Assembly: GCA_029256785.1 (NCBI GenBank)
Contig: JAQSXG010000003.1
Location: 1-37,475, forward strand
Direction: 5' to 3'
Length of the DNA stretch: 37,475 nt
Origin: Neobacillus sp.
Lineage (GTDB): Bacteria; Bacillota; Bacilli; Bacillales; Cytobacillaceae
Shown: piece by piece, positions 1 through 9,344 of the stretch
How positions within the stretch are numbered: the stretch's first letter is position 1
Layout: each line of letters begins with the position of its first letter
The notes under the pieces: generated by a model
What the model saw: only the letters and a program-made list of their open reading frames with translations
Databases searched by the model: none
What the model was told of the DNA's origin: nothing
Program-made: the position numbers and the translations under genes

Positions 1-444
1 GATTTCCAATGTTATATTGAAGGTGTCAATAAACTAAGAAAACATGGAATTCGAATATGTTCGCATATCATTAATGGTTTGCCGCTAGAATCAAATGAAA
101 TGATGATGGAAACGGCACGTGAAGTTGCCAAGCTTGATGTGCAAGGAATTAAAATCCATTTACTTCATCTACTCAAAGGTACTCCGATGGTTAAACAATA
201 CGAAAAGGGCATGCTCGATTTTCTATCTCAAGAGGATTATGTAGATTTAGTATGTGACCAGTTGGAGATTTTACCACCGGAAATGATTGTTCATCGTATA
301 ACAGGTGATGGGCCAATTGATTTGATGGTGGGACCGATGTGGAGTGTAAATAAGTGGGAAGTATTAAACGCCATTGATGATGAGTTGAAGAGACGGGACA
401 GTTATCAAGGTAAATTTTATCAAGTGAGTAAAGCTGGGCTCTAA
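1..444 (+). CDS. ytqA: Radical SAM protein, YtqA family (MnmL-type), 3' part; 5' end lies outside the window
   Basis: Frame 1 is open from base 1 (DFQCYIEGVNKLRKHGIRICSHIINGLPLESNEMMMETA...) to TAA at 444; context with ytqB directly downstream. Confidence 0.85.
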   Translation, partial: DFQCYIEGVNKLRKHGIRICSHIINGLPLESNEMMMETAREVAKLDVQGIKIHLLHLLKGTPMVKQYEKGMLDFLSQEDYVDLVCDQLEILPPEMIVHRITGDGPIDLMVGPMWSVNKWEVLNAIDDELKRRDSYQGKFYQVSKAGL

Positions 445-445
445 T

Positions 446-1018
446 ATGAAAGTGGAAAAAATCCTCCCTTTTACTCGGAACTTATTAAGTAAAGCAGTGA
501 AAAATGGAGATTTTGTTGTGGATGCTACAGTAGGAAACGGCTATGATACATTATTTCTAGCCGAACTTGTTGGAGAATCCGGTCGCGTTTTTGGGTTTGA
601 TGTTCAGGAGCAAGCAATACTTGCAACGCAGGAACGATTGAAGCAACACGGTTTCCTTGATCGAGTATCTATTTTTCATACTGGGCATGAAATACTAGGT
701 AAAATGATACCGGCTGAATATCACGGTAGAATAACTGGTGCTGTTTTTAATTTAGGTTATTTGCCAAAAAGTGATAAATCGATTTTCACAAGACCTGAGA
801 CAACCCTAGCTGCTATTGAACAGATGTTTTCTATCATGGCCCCAGAAGGTATTATTGTGCTAGTGATTTATCATGGCTTTCCCGAGGGTGCTGTAGAACG
901 AGATGCATTACTAAGCTATTGCCAACAGATTGATCAAAAGACAGCACATGTATTAAAGTATCAGTTTATTAACCAACAAAATAATCCACCATTTATCATT
1001 GCAATTGAGAAAATTTAA
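446..1018 (+). CDS. ytqB: Class I SAM-dependent methyltransferase, YtqB/MnmM family
   Basis: VDATVGNGYDTLFLAELVG SAM-binding motif; NLGYLP motif; adjacent to ytqA. Confidence 0.88.
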   Translation: MKVEKILPFTRNLLSKAVKNGDFVVDATVGNGYDTLFLAELVGESGRVFGFDVQEQAILATQERLKQHGFLDRVSIFHTGHEILGKMIPAEYHGRITGAVFNLGYLPKSDKSIFTRPETTLAAIEQMFSIMAPEGIIVLVIYHGFPEGAVERDALLSYCQQIDQKTAHVLKYQFINQQNNPPFIIAIEKI

Positions 1019-1041
1019 ACCAGGCTAAGCCTGGTTTTTTT
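1017..1041. terminator. Intrinsic (possibly bidirectional) terminator between convergent ytqB and ytpB
   Basis: AAACCAGGC-TAA-GCCTGGTTTTTTT. Confidence 0.85.
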
Positions 1042-2140
1042 ACTTTGATTCAAAGTACGGTTTTCTATTCCTGAGTGTGTTGAATGTTGTTACCCATTTT
1101 TGAACGGATCTATAAGCAAGTCCATTTATGTAGAAAAAATAACTAACCACACCGCCAGTTTTGATTATACTTTTAGCTAGTTTACGAACATTTTTTTGTT
1201 TTCTGACCTTGCTGTCAGAGAGATAAATCCCTAATAATCCTCGATTAATCATTTGGTGAAAACGTTTATGCGGCAAGTATTCCGTATGCCGATCTGCTTC
1301 AAGCACAAAATGCTTTAACCGTTCAAATAGTGTTTCCTCATCCTGATAGTAAAAGCAGAAATTTAAATCTCCACCAAGCTTGTCCTCTTCTTGATCAATA
1401 AAATAATCTAATAGTATGTGTAGACCCTGTATGTATGGAAAATAGCCCTTACGAATATTTTCAGCATCATTAGCCATAAAGTCATCTCTCATCGCATAGG
1501 AAATCAAACAAAAAATGCCTAGTGTAGACCCCGAGCATGCTGAGAATTCATACCATTCCATCTTAGGAAGCTTATTTTGATGGCGAAGGAACCATGCTTC
1601 CAAGCGCGGCACCCTTTCCGCTTGATTCACATGCTTATGAATTTGCAAATCACAATAGTAATCACATAATTCTTCAAGGTACTCTTTGATTAACGGGTAA
1701 TTTGGTAATTCGCGTAAAACAGACCTGCAGGTTTCTGTTAAATCATTCAAGTAATTACCATCATCCTGATCATCCCGAAGAATGTAATAATTTTTCGGCA
1801 CACTATCCAAGGTTAGGGCATCTGTCATCGCCTGATGTAGTGTAGCAAAATCCTCAGGATCCAGGGAGGTGCTTCGATCACAAAGATTATCTAAGTAATC
1901 ACTAATTGTTTGATAGGCGACAATAAATTCAACCGCCTTTTTATATTCTTTCATAGCCATTAGGGCAAGAATACCTCCCCCTTCACAATGAAAGGTTTTA
2001 TGTTTGATGCTTGCAAGTGCCTGCGTTCTTAACTCTGGATTAGGGATATTCTCTGCCCTCTCTGTCCATTTGTTAAGCTCTTGATGAACAGCGGGAATAA
2101 TTCTTCGATAAACCTTGGACATTAAATTGATGGGCATCAC
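1040..2140 (-). CDS. ytpB: Tetraprenyl-beta-curcumene synthase family protein (YtpB, DUF2600)
   Basis: 366 aa, sequence and neighbourhood (next to ytpA) match the YtpB family. Confidence 0.85.
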   Translation of the reverse strand: MMPINLMSKVYRRIIPAVHQELNKWTERAENIPNPELRTQALASIKHKTFHCEGGGILALMAMKEYKKAVEFIVAYQTISDYLDNLCDRSTSLDPEDFATLHQAMTDALTLDSVPKNYYILRDDQDDGNYLNDLTETCRSVLRELPNYPLIKEYLEELCDYYCDLQIHKHVNQAERVPRLEAWFLRHQNKLPKMEWYEFSACSGSTLGIFCLISYAMRDDFMANDAENIRKGYFPYIQGLHILLDYFIDQEEDKLGGDLNFCFYYQDEETLFERLKHFVLEADRHTEYLPHKRFHQMINRGLLGIYLSDSKVRKQKNVRKLAKSIIKTGGVVSYFFYINGLAYRSVQKWVTTFNTLRNRKPYFESK

Positions 2141-2158
2141 TTGAAAATCTCCCTCCTT

Positions 2159-2962
2159 TTATACAATATATCCAATTGCCTTTAGTTGGCTGGTGACAAA
2201 ATCCTTTGCATACTCGAATACATCTTCCCGTTCAGGTTCATTAAAGATTTCATGATAACAGTTCTGCCATACCTTGAATCTTTTTTCTGATAACGGTGCA
2301 TGATTAAACCATTCTTTTACTGAATTTTTATTCACAATTTTATCCTCACCCGCTTGCATGACTAGCAATGGGACATCCTGTGTTTTGTCCATAACAAGAA
2401 ATGCCTGCTTAATGGAATCTGCTAACTCTCGGTACCACCTTACAGAGACCTTCGTTATATAAAGCGTATCACTTGAATCAGCTTCCCATACCTCCTCATT
2501 TCTTGTAGCCATCTTAACTGTTATTCCAGAGTCCATTCGCAGCGCCGGAAAAACCCTATTAATAAGATGCGATGAAACATCTAAAAATTTTGAAGGAGTA
2601 TGGATTAGACCAAGACAAGGTGAAGAAAGGATAACACCGGCTATATTCAATCTTTCTTCCTGTAAAAGGCGAATCGTAATGAGTCCACCCATACTATGTC
2701 CTAATAGAAATACCGGCAAATCATATTGATAGGCGGCTTTTAACCAATCTTTCACTTCTATTAAATACTCGTCGAAGGAATCGATATGGCCCCTGCGGGA
2801 TCTTGTTGTCATACCTTGCCCAGGAAGGTCGCCCATGATAACATGAAACCCGGATGAACGCCACATTTCAATTAACCAGCCATAGCGACGGTGATGCTCC
2901 ATTGCACCATGAATCATCACAATAACCGCTTTCGCTTCCCCTTCAGCTTCCCACTTCCACAT
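2159..2962 (-). CDS. ytpA: Alpha/beta hydrolase / lysophospholipase (YtpA family)
   Basis: HGAMEHHRRYGW, GHSMGG nucleophile elbow; start set at 2962 (MWKWEAEG) because a CTAGGAGGA RBS precedes it, not the upstream ORF start at 3049. Confidence 0.85.
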   Translation of the reverse strand: MWKWEAEGEAKAVIVMIHGAMEHHRRYGWLIEMWRSSGFHVIMGDLPGQGMTTRSRRGHIDSFDEYLIEVKDWLKAAYQYDLPVFLLGHSMGGLITIRLLQEERLNIAGVILSSPCLGLIHTPSKFLDVSSHLINRVFPALRMDSGITVKMATRNEEVWEADSSDTLYITKVSVRWYRELADSIKQAFLVMDKTQDVPLLVMQAGEDKIVNKNSVKEWFNHAPLSEKRFKVWQNCYHEIFNEPEREDVFEYAKDFVTSQLKAIGYIV

Positions 2963-3127
2963 ATTTTTTCCTCCTAGAAAAATGTATATTCCATTTGATA
3001 TATTAATTTTAACATAATACGCACCGGGGTCGAAATTTAGGTCGGCCACTCTAAGGCAAAAAGCTTTTAATATTAAGGTTTGTTTCGTTAAACTAGAACC
3101 AGCTTATCAAATATAAAGGAGAATATT

Positions 3128-3640
3128 ATGATCTATCCATACAAAGGCAAGTATCCTAAAATTGCAGATTCCGTATTTATTGCTGATTATACAACGATCA
3201 CTGGAGATGTTGAAATTGGTGAAGAATCAAGTGTTTGGTTCAATACGGTCATCAGGGGTGATGTAGCACCGACTATAATCGGGAAGAAGGTAAATATCCA
3301 AGACAACTCAGTATTGCATCAAAGTCCTAATAATCCATTAATCTTAGAGGATGAGGTGACCATTGGACATCAAGTTATTCTGCATAGCTGTATTGTCAGA
3401 AAAAAAGCATTAATAGGCATGGGTTCGATTGTTCTTGATCAAGCTGAAATTGGTGAAGGAGCTTTTATTGGTGCAGGGAGCCTTGTAGCACAAGGAAAGA
3501 AAATACCCCCTAATACATTAGCATTTGGCAGACCTGCGAAGGTTATTAGAGAATTAAATGATGAGGATAGGAAAGATATGAATAGAATCTATAATGAATA
3601 TGCCGAAAAGGCTCAGTATTATAAGTCATTACAAAAATAA
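3128..3640 (+). CDS. ytoA: Gamma-carbonic anhydrase family hexapeptide-repeat protein (YtoA)
   Basis: Left-handed beta-helix hexapeptide pattern (TITGDVEIGEESSVWFNTVIRGDV...), RBS AAAGGAGA. Confidence 0.88.
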   Translation: MIYPYKGKYPKIADSVFIADYTTITGDVEIGEESSVWFNTVIRGDVAPTIIGKKVNIQDNSVLHQSPNNPLILEDEVTIGHQVILHSCIVRKKALIGMGSIVLDQAEIGEGAFIGAGSLVAQGKKIPPNTLAFGRPAKVIRELNDEDRKDMNRIYNEYAEKAQYYKSLQK

Positions 3641-3672
3641 CTTTATTCTTCAGAGTTGTGGTCTGACGTCTA

Positions 3673-3785
3673 ATTCCGCGCGTTTTGCTATTTATTCCGC
3701 GCGTTTCTCGGCTGATTCCGCGAACTTTAATTTGTATTCCGCGGGAACTAGCAAACTTTCCGCATACTTTATCAATTATTCCGCG
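3673..3785. repeat. Six phased ATTCCGCG-like octamers with an exact 21-bp period
   Basis: ATTCCGCG at 3673, 3694, 3715, 3736 and 3778, with variant TTTCCGCA at 3757; the 13-nt spacers vary. Confidence 0.92.
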
Positions 3786-3827
3786 AAAGCACCGATTTTG
3801 TGCAGAAATGACTTGATATAAATAAAG

Positions 3828-3866
3828 ACACACGATTTTACTATTTAGTAAAATACGTGTGTTTTT
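3828..3866. terminator. Intrinsic terminator between convergent ytoA and asnB
   Basis: ACACACG-A-TTTTACTA-TT-TAGTAAAA-TA-CGTGTGTTTTT. Confidence 0.75.
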
Positions 3867-3888
3867 CATAAGAAGCTTTTTGAATAAC

Positions 3889-5790
3889 CTATTTGCTGTT
3901 ACTGAAAGCGAGTTGACCATTTTCTGCTGAGATGTCACTTTGAAATGAATATTTCTCTTCTACAAAGATCTGATGCCAAATCATGAACATGAGAACGGTC
4001 CAGATTTTACGACTATTGTCCATTTTTCCCTGACAATGATCTTCCAAAATTTTTAGGAGATAGGTTTTGTTGATTAAATATTCTGTATTACTTTCATGGA
4101 TGAGTTCCTTAGCCCACTCATTCATCTCGTCCTTTAGCCAATGACGAATGGGTACTGGAAAACCAAGCTTTTTGCGGTTGAGAACATGGTTAGGAACGAT
4201 CCCCTCCACCGCTTTTCGTAAAATATATTTCGTTGTCCCGTTTGCAGTCTTCAGATTTGTTGGTATTTTTGAAGCGATATCAAACACCTTTTTATCTAAA
4301 AAAGGAACACGCAGCTCTAGCGAATGAGCCATCGTCATTTTATCGGCCTTAAGTAAAATATCCCCGCGTAGCCACGTATGAATATCAATATATTGCATCT
4401 GTTCAACCGGGTTATATCCTTTTGATTCTTGATAAAGCGGTTTTGTGATATCTGTATAGAGATTTCCATCCCGATAATCCACCAACAGCTTCCTTTTTTC
4501 CTGTTCTGTAAACATCTTTGCATTTCCAATAAATCGTTCCTCTAATGGAGTAACACCGCGCTCAATAAAACTCTTCCCCCGCATTCCCTCTGGCATCATT
4601 CTCGCTACCCAGCTTAGAAATCTTTTTATTACACGTGGAATTTTATTAAATATCCTTAGTGAATGTGGCTCCCGATAAATATTATAACCACCGAAAAGTT
4701 CATCAGCCCCTTCACCTGATAATACAACTTTTACATGCCTTCTTGCCTCACGGGCAACAAAATAAAGGGGAACACAAGCCGGATCTGCAAGTGGATCATC
4801 CATATGCCAGAGGATTTTTGGCAGTTCATTCATATACTCTTCAGGCGTAATCACGTAGCTAATGTTCTCCACACCTAGTTTTGTAGCTGATTCTTTGGCC
4901 ACATCAATTTCACTAAACCCATTTCGCTCGAAACCCACAGAAAAGGTTTTAATTGCGGGGTGAAAATCCTTAGCGATTGAAGCAATAATAGTTGAATCAA
5001 TTCCGCCGGAAAGGAAAGAGCCTACAGGCACATCTGCCCGCATATGAAGTTTAACTGAATCAATCAATACTTCTCTAATCTCGGTGATATAGTCCGTCTC
5101 AGACTGATAAGATGGTTTAAAACTTGCCTTCCAATATTGAAAAATATTGATTGGTGAACCAATTCTCTTAGTGAAATAACACCCAGGTTCAAGCTTTTTG
5201 ATTCCAACTGAAAGAGTGTTCGGTTCTGGAACAAATTGATAGGTTAGGTAATGCTGTAAGGAATCCGAATTCAATTCAGCTTTTTCCATCGCTAGAAGGA
5301 TGCTTTTTTTCTCCGAAGCAAAGTAGGTACGGTAAATCCCCTCATAGTAAAAAAACGGCTTAATTCCAAATGGATCTCTTGCACCAAATAGAATCTTCTC
5401 CAGTTTATCCCAAATAACAAACGCAAACATCCCGCGAAGCTTGTTCACTGCTCCTTCTTTTATTTGACTATAAAGAGCAACGATCACTTCTGTATCACTG
5501 CTTGTTGCAAACGTTAAACCGTTTTGTATAAGCTCCTCCCGAAGTTCAAGATAGTTATAAATCTCACCATTAAAAATAATGCAATAGCGTTCGTTTTCGT
5601 ATGTAAGTGGCTGTTGCCCCGTATCAATATCAATAATACTTAGACGGCGAAATCCAAATTGAATTAGCTCATCCCGGTAATACCCTTCATCATCTGGCCC
5701 ACGATGAGTAATAATATCGTTCATTTTTATAAATAGTTCATTTTCGTTTTCCCTTGCTTTATCATCGATACAGCCAATAAATCCGCACAT
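3889..5790 (-). CDS. asnB: Asparagine synthase (glutamine-hydrolyzing)
   Basis: MCGFIGCID N-terminal Cys nucleophile, SGGIDST PP-loop; start set at ATG 5790 so that Cys is residue 2. Confidence 0.93.
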   Translation of the reverse strand: MCGFIGCIDDKARENENELFIKMNDIITHRGPDDEGYYRDELIQFGFRRLSIIDIDTGQQPLTYENERYCIIFNGEIYNYLELREELIQNGLTFATSSDTEVIVALYSQIKEGAVNKLRGMFAFVIWDKLEKILFGARDPFGIKPFFYYEGIYRTYFASEKKSILLAMEKAELNSDSLQHYLTYQFVPEPNTLSVGIKKLEPGCYFTKRIGSPINIFQYWKASFKPSYQSETDYITEIREVLIDSVKLHMRADVPVGSFLSGGIDSTIIASIAKDFHPAIKTFSVGFERNGFSEIDVAKESATKLGVENISYVITPEEYMNELPKILWHMDDPLADPACVPLYFVAREARRHVKVVLSGEGADELFGGYNIYREPHSLRIFNKIPRVIKRFLSWVARMMPEGMRGKSFIERGVTPLEERFIGNAKMFTEQEKRKLLVDYRDGNLYTDITKPLYQESKGYNPVEQMQYIDIHTWLRGDILLKADKMTMAHSLELRVPFLDKKVFDIASKIPTNLKTANGTTKYILRKAVEGIVPNHVLNRKKLGFPVPIRHWLKDEMNEWAKELIHESNTEYLINKTYLLKILEDHCQGKMDNSRKIWTVLMFMIWHQIFVEEKYSFQSDISAENGQLAFSNSK

Positions 5791-5888
5791 AAGCAAATCA
5801 CCTCGCCTATTTCTTTTCAGCTAAAAAAATTGGACTGAATAGTCTTTACCATTTTATTCTGTCAATCTGGATGTAAGAATTAGAAGGC

Positions 5889-5928
5889 AAAAAAAAAGAG
5901 GAAGATGCAAATTAATTGCAACTTCCTC
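5889..5928 (-). terminator. metK intrinsic terminator
   Basis: Minus strand GAGGAAGTTGCAA-TTAA-TTTGCATCTTCCTC followed by a T-run. Confidence 0.85.
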
Positions 5929-5955
5929 TCCATTATTGCCTCGATATATTTTTTC

Positions 5956-7155
5956 TTATAAATTTGCTTGTTGACGCAAGGTGTCAGCTTTGTCTGTACG
6001 CTCCCATGGCAAATCAACATCTGTACGGCCAAAGTGTCCGTATGCTGCTGTTTGCTTGTAAATTGGTTTACGTAGATCAAGCATGTTAATGATTCCCGCA
6101 GGGCGAAGGTCAAAGTTTGCACCTACAAGGTCAACTAACACATCTTCACTAACTGTTCCTGTTCCAAAAGTAGCAACAGAGATTGATACTGGTCTAGCAA
6201 CACCAATCGCGTAAGCCAATTGTACTTCACACTTATCAGCAAGGCCAGCTGCAACGATGTTTTTTGCAACATAACGTGCTGCATAAGCTGCCGAACGGTC
6301 AACCTTTGTAGGATCCTTACCAGAGAATGCACCGCCACCATGACGCGCATAGCCTCCATAAGTATCAACAATGATTTTACGGCCTGTTAAGCCCGCATCC
6401 CCTTGTGGTCCGCCGATTACAAAACGTCCTGTTGGGTTGATAAAGTATTTAGTGTTTTCATCAATTAGTTCTTTAGGTACAACTGGATTAATAACATATT
6501 CTTTAAGATTACGCTGAATTTGCTCTAACGTAACTTCAGGATTATGTTGTGTTGAGATAACGATTGTATCAATACGAACTGGTTTGTCGTTTTCATCATA
6601 TTCTACGGTTACTTGTGTTTTACCATCTGGACGAAGGTATTCAAGGACCTTATCTTTACGTACTTCAGTTAACTTACGTGCAAGTTTATGTGCTAATGAT
6701 ATTGGAAGCGGCATTAGTTCGGCTGTTTCATTACATGCATAACCAAACATTAAACCTTGGTCTCCAGCTCCAATTGCTTCGATTTCTTCATCAGACATTA
6801 AACCTTCACGTGCTTCAAGTGCTTGGTCAACTCCCATTGCAATATCAGGGCTTTGTTCACCAATAGAAGTTAATACGGCACATGTCTCTGAGTCAAAGCC
6901 ATATTTCGCACGATCATAGCCAATTCCTTTAATTGTTTCACGAACAATTTTTGGGATGTCCACATATGTAGAAGTAGTGATTTCTCCTGCTACTAGGACT
7001 AATCCGGTAGTAACTGATGTTTCAGCCGCAACACGAGCATTCGCATCCTTAGCTAAAATTGCATCTAAAATCGAATCAGAAATCTGGTCACACATTTTAT
7101 CAGGATGACCTTCAGTAACTGATTCAGAAGTGAACAAACGACGTTTTGTTGACAT
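5956..7155 (-). CDS. metK: S-adenosylmethionine synthetase
   Basis: [48 protein letters not shown] signatures. Confidence 0.97.
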   Translation of the reverse strand: MSTKRRLFTSESVTEGHPDKMCDQISDSILDAILAKDANARVAAETSVTTGLVLVAGEITTSTYVDIPKIVRETIKGIGYDRAKYGFDSETCAVLTSIGEQSPDIAMGVDQALEAREGLMSDEEIEAIGAGDQGLMFGYACNETAELMPLPISLAHKLARKLTEVRKDKVLEYLRPDGKTQVTVEYDENDKPVRIDTIVISTQHNPEVTLEQIQRNLKEYVINPVVPKELIDENTKYFINPTGRFVIGGPQGDAGLTGRKIIVDTYGGYARHGGGAFSGKDPTKVDRSAAYAARYVAKNIVAAGLADKCEVQLAYAIGVARPVSISVATFGTGTVSEDVLVDLVGANFDLRPAGIINMLDLRKPIYKQTAAYGHFGRTDVDLPWERTDKADTLRQQANL

Positions 7156-7314
7156 CTGAATTCCTCCTATATCTTATGAGATTAGATCAAAGTTCTATGA
7201 AGGTTACAGGAATTCTTCTTGAACATTGACATTGATACGGTACTCATTTCCTTAGTATGAAATAAACTAACGATTTTTATTAGAAACTCTTATCATCAGT
7301 AAAGGACTTATACA

Positions 7315-7348
7315 AAACAAAAAACCTTACCATTGCGAGGAAAGGTTG
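7315..7348 (-). terminator. Terminator/attenuator of the SAM-I leader
   Basis: Minus strand AACCTTTCCTCGCAATGGTAAGGTTTTTTG downstream of the aptamer. Confidence 0.75.
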
Positions 7349-7362
7349 TTTTCGGCCTTTCG

Positions 7363-7503
7363 CTCTTATCGTTCAAGGTCATAGCCTTGCGTCAGATTAG
7401 CACCTTCGCACATGAAATCGATCAATTACAAGATCATTTTATTCATATTGCAGGTTGCTGGGTTTCATAGGGCCTGTCCCTCCACCAGCTCAGGATAAGA
7501 GAG
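7363..7503 (-). ncRNA. SAM-I (S-box) riboswitch aptamer in the metK leader
   Basis: Minus strand CTCTCTTATCCTGAGCTGGTGGAGGGACAGGCCCTATGAAACCCAGCAACC...GGTGCTAATCTGACGCAAGG...GATAAGAGCG; P1 CTCTTATC/GATAAGAG. Confidence 0.95.
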
Positions 7504-7520
7504 TATCCGTTCAAATTAAA

Positions 7521-7549
7521 ATCATACGGAACATGTCGAACATTGTCAA
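7521..7549 (-). promoter_or_regulatory. Sigma-A promoter of the metK leader
   Basis: Minus strand TTGACA-17 nt-TATGAT. Confidence 0.85.
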
Positions 7550-7656
7550 TGACTTTTTCAGGAATTCAATGTCTATAAAAAGAAATTTTTCCATCTTTGA
7601 CGTATAGTATTTTTACAGCCTAATTTTCACTAAATAGTATAGATTATTCAGACTAA

Positions 7657-7667
7657 TGTGTTATACT
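7657..7667 (+). promoter_or_regulatory. CcpN-like operator overlapping the probable pckA -10 region
   Basis: TGTGTTATACT fits the CcpN consensus TRTGHYATAYW as I recall it; contains a TATACT -10-like hexamer. Confidence 0.55.
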
Positions 7668-7716
7668 ATTTATAATTTAATCTTGGTTAAAAACATTGAA
7701 GGAAGGGTTAGCGTAA

Positions 7717-9303
7717 ATGAATTCTGTTCATATCCCAAATGCATTAAGCTTACTTTTAAAGGAAAAACATGTACAAAAACAATTATCTGTCCCTCAACTA
7801 GTAGAAAAAATCTTATCACGAAATGAAGGAGTATTAACCTCTACTGGTGCGATAAGTGTTTCAACTGGAAAATATACAGGACGTTCCCCTCAAGACAAGT
7901 TTATTGTTGTTGAAGATTCCATAAAGGACAAAATTGCCTGGGGTTCGTTAAACCAGCCAATTTCTGAAGAAGTATTTAAGAACCTTTATCAAAAGGTTAC
8001 AGATTATCTAAAACAAACAAATGAAGTTTTCGTATTTAAGGGGTTTGCTGGAGCTGACAAGAAATCACAACTACCAATACAAGTAGTAACAGAATTCGCC
8101 TGGCATAATTTGTTTGCTCACCAATTATTTATTCGTCCTACCGAAGAAGAATTGTTAACTCATAAAACTGGATTCAATGTGATCTGTGCACCAAACTTCA
8201 AAGCAGACCCGCTAATAGATGGTACGAACTCAGAAACTTTTATTATCATCTCTTTTGAACAACGAACCGTTTTAATCGGCGGTACAGAATATGCAGGTGA
8301 AATGAAGAAGGCTATCTTCTCTGTCATGAACTTCCTTTTACCGGAGAATAATATATTATCTATGCACTGCTCAGCAAATGTAGGTTTTGAGGGTGATGTT
8401 GCCCTTTTCTTTGGACTTTCTGGCACAGGGAAAACGACGCTGTCAGCTGACCCTAAACGCCGTTTGATTGGCGATGATGAGCACGGATGGTCGCCACATG
8501 GTGTCTTTAATATTGAGGGTGGCTGTTACGCAAAAACCATTAATCTATCCCGTGAAAAAGAGCCTCAGATTTTTGAAGCCATTCATTTTGGTTCCGTTCT
8601 TGAAAATGTAATGGTTAAACCTGAATCTAGGATTGCTGATTATGATGATGGTTCATTAACTGAAAATACCCGTGCAGCCTATCCGATTCAAGCAATTGAT
8701 AATATCATACTGCCTAGTATTGCTGGGCATCCAAACACTATTGTTTTTTTAACAGCTGATGCTTTTGGTGTTTTACCTCCGATTTCAAAATTAACAAAAG
8801 AACAAGCGATGTATCATTTCCTAAGCGGCTATACATCAAAGCTTGCTGGAACAGAACGAGGAGTAACCTCACCAGAAGCAACTTTCTCCACCTGCTTTGG
8901 TGCACCATTCCTTCCACTTCCAGCAACACGTTATGCAAAAATGCTTGGAGATAAAATTCTCGAGCATAACGCAAAGGTTTACCTCGTGAATACAGGCTGG
9001 ACTGGCGGAGAATATGGTGTGGGCAACCGAATGAAGCTTTCCTATACAAGAGCAATGGTGCAAGCTGCACTTGAAGGGGAACTTGATTCTGTTGAAACGG
9101 TTAGAGATGAAATTTTCGGGTTAAATATACCGCTTCATATTGCTGGTGTTCCCGACGAAGTTCTGCAGCCAAATAAAACCTGGTCTGATCCAAAAGCCTA
9201 TGAAAAGAAAGCTCGAGAGCTGGCTAAAAAGTTCCAAGAAAACTTCAAAAAGTTCTCAGATGCTCCTGAAGGTGTAGAAGCAAATGGTGGACCAATCTTA
9301 TAA
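7717..9303 (+). CDS. pckA: Phosphoenolpyruvate carboxykinase (ATP)
   Basis: [15 protein letters not shown]-loop, [15 protein letters not shown] motifs. Confidence 0.96.
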   Translation: MNSVHIPNALSLLLKEKHVQKQLSVPQLVEKILSRNEGVLTSTGAISVSTGKYTGRSPQDKFIVVEDSIKDKIAWGSLNQPISEEVFKNLYQKVTDYLKQTNEVFVFKGFAGADKKSQLPIQVVTEFAWHNLFAHQLFIRPTEEELLTHKTGFNVICAPNFKADPLIDGTNSETFIIISFEQRTVLIGGTEYAGEMKKAIFSVMNFLLPENNILSMHCSANVGFEGDVALFFGLSGTGKTTLSADPKRRLIGDDEHGWSPHGVFNIEGGCYAKTINLSREKEPQIFEAIHFGSVLENVMVKPESRIADYDDGSLTENTRAAYPIQAIDNIILPSIAGHPNTIVFLTADAFGVLPPISKLTKEQAMYHFLSGYTSKLAGTERGVTSPEATFSTCFGAPFLPLPATRYAKMLGDKILEHNAKVYLVNTGWTGGEYGVGNRMKLSYTRAMVQAALEGELDSVETVRDEIFGLNIPLHIAGVPDEVLQPNKTWSDPKAYEKKARELAKKFQENFKKFSDAPEGVEANGGPIL

Positions 9304-9311
9304 TTAAAAGC

Positions 9312-9341
9312 AAAAAGCGATTCCTAGGAATCGCTTTTTTG
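9312..9341 (+). terminator. pckA terminator
   Basis: AAAAAGCGATTCCTAGGAATCGCTTTTTTG. Confidence 0.85.
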
Positions 9342-9344
9342 ATT

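Noticed and set aside
3673-3785. CRISPR-like array
   Set aside because: The repeat unit is only 8 bp with 13-nt spacers and there are no cas genes; unlike any CRISPR geometry. Kept as a phased repeat instead.
3546-3938. 130-aa minus ORF with RGIxxxx heptads (and plus ORF 3594..3821 with YSAxxxx)
   Set aside because: Frames stay open because the 21-bp period is a multiple of 3. The minus ORF begins inside the asnB 3' end and the plus ORF inside ytoA, with no convincing RBS; more likely non-coding.
6564-6866. 100-aa ORF antisense to metK (also 6135..6371 and 5880..6122)
   Set aside because: Shadow ORFs of the strongly conserved metK coding frame and its terminator.
8160-9070. ORFs antisense to pckA (8160..8426, 8738..9070, 8869..9063)
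   Set aside because: Shadow ORFs with no RBS; pckA is unambiguous.
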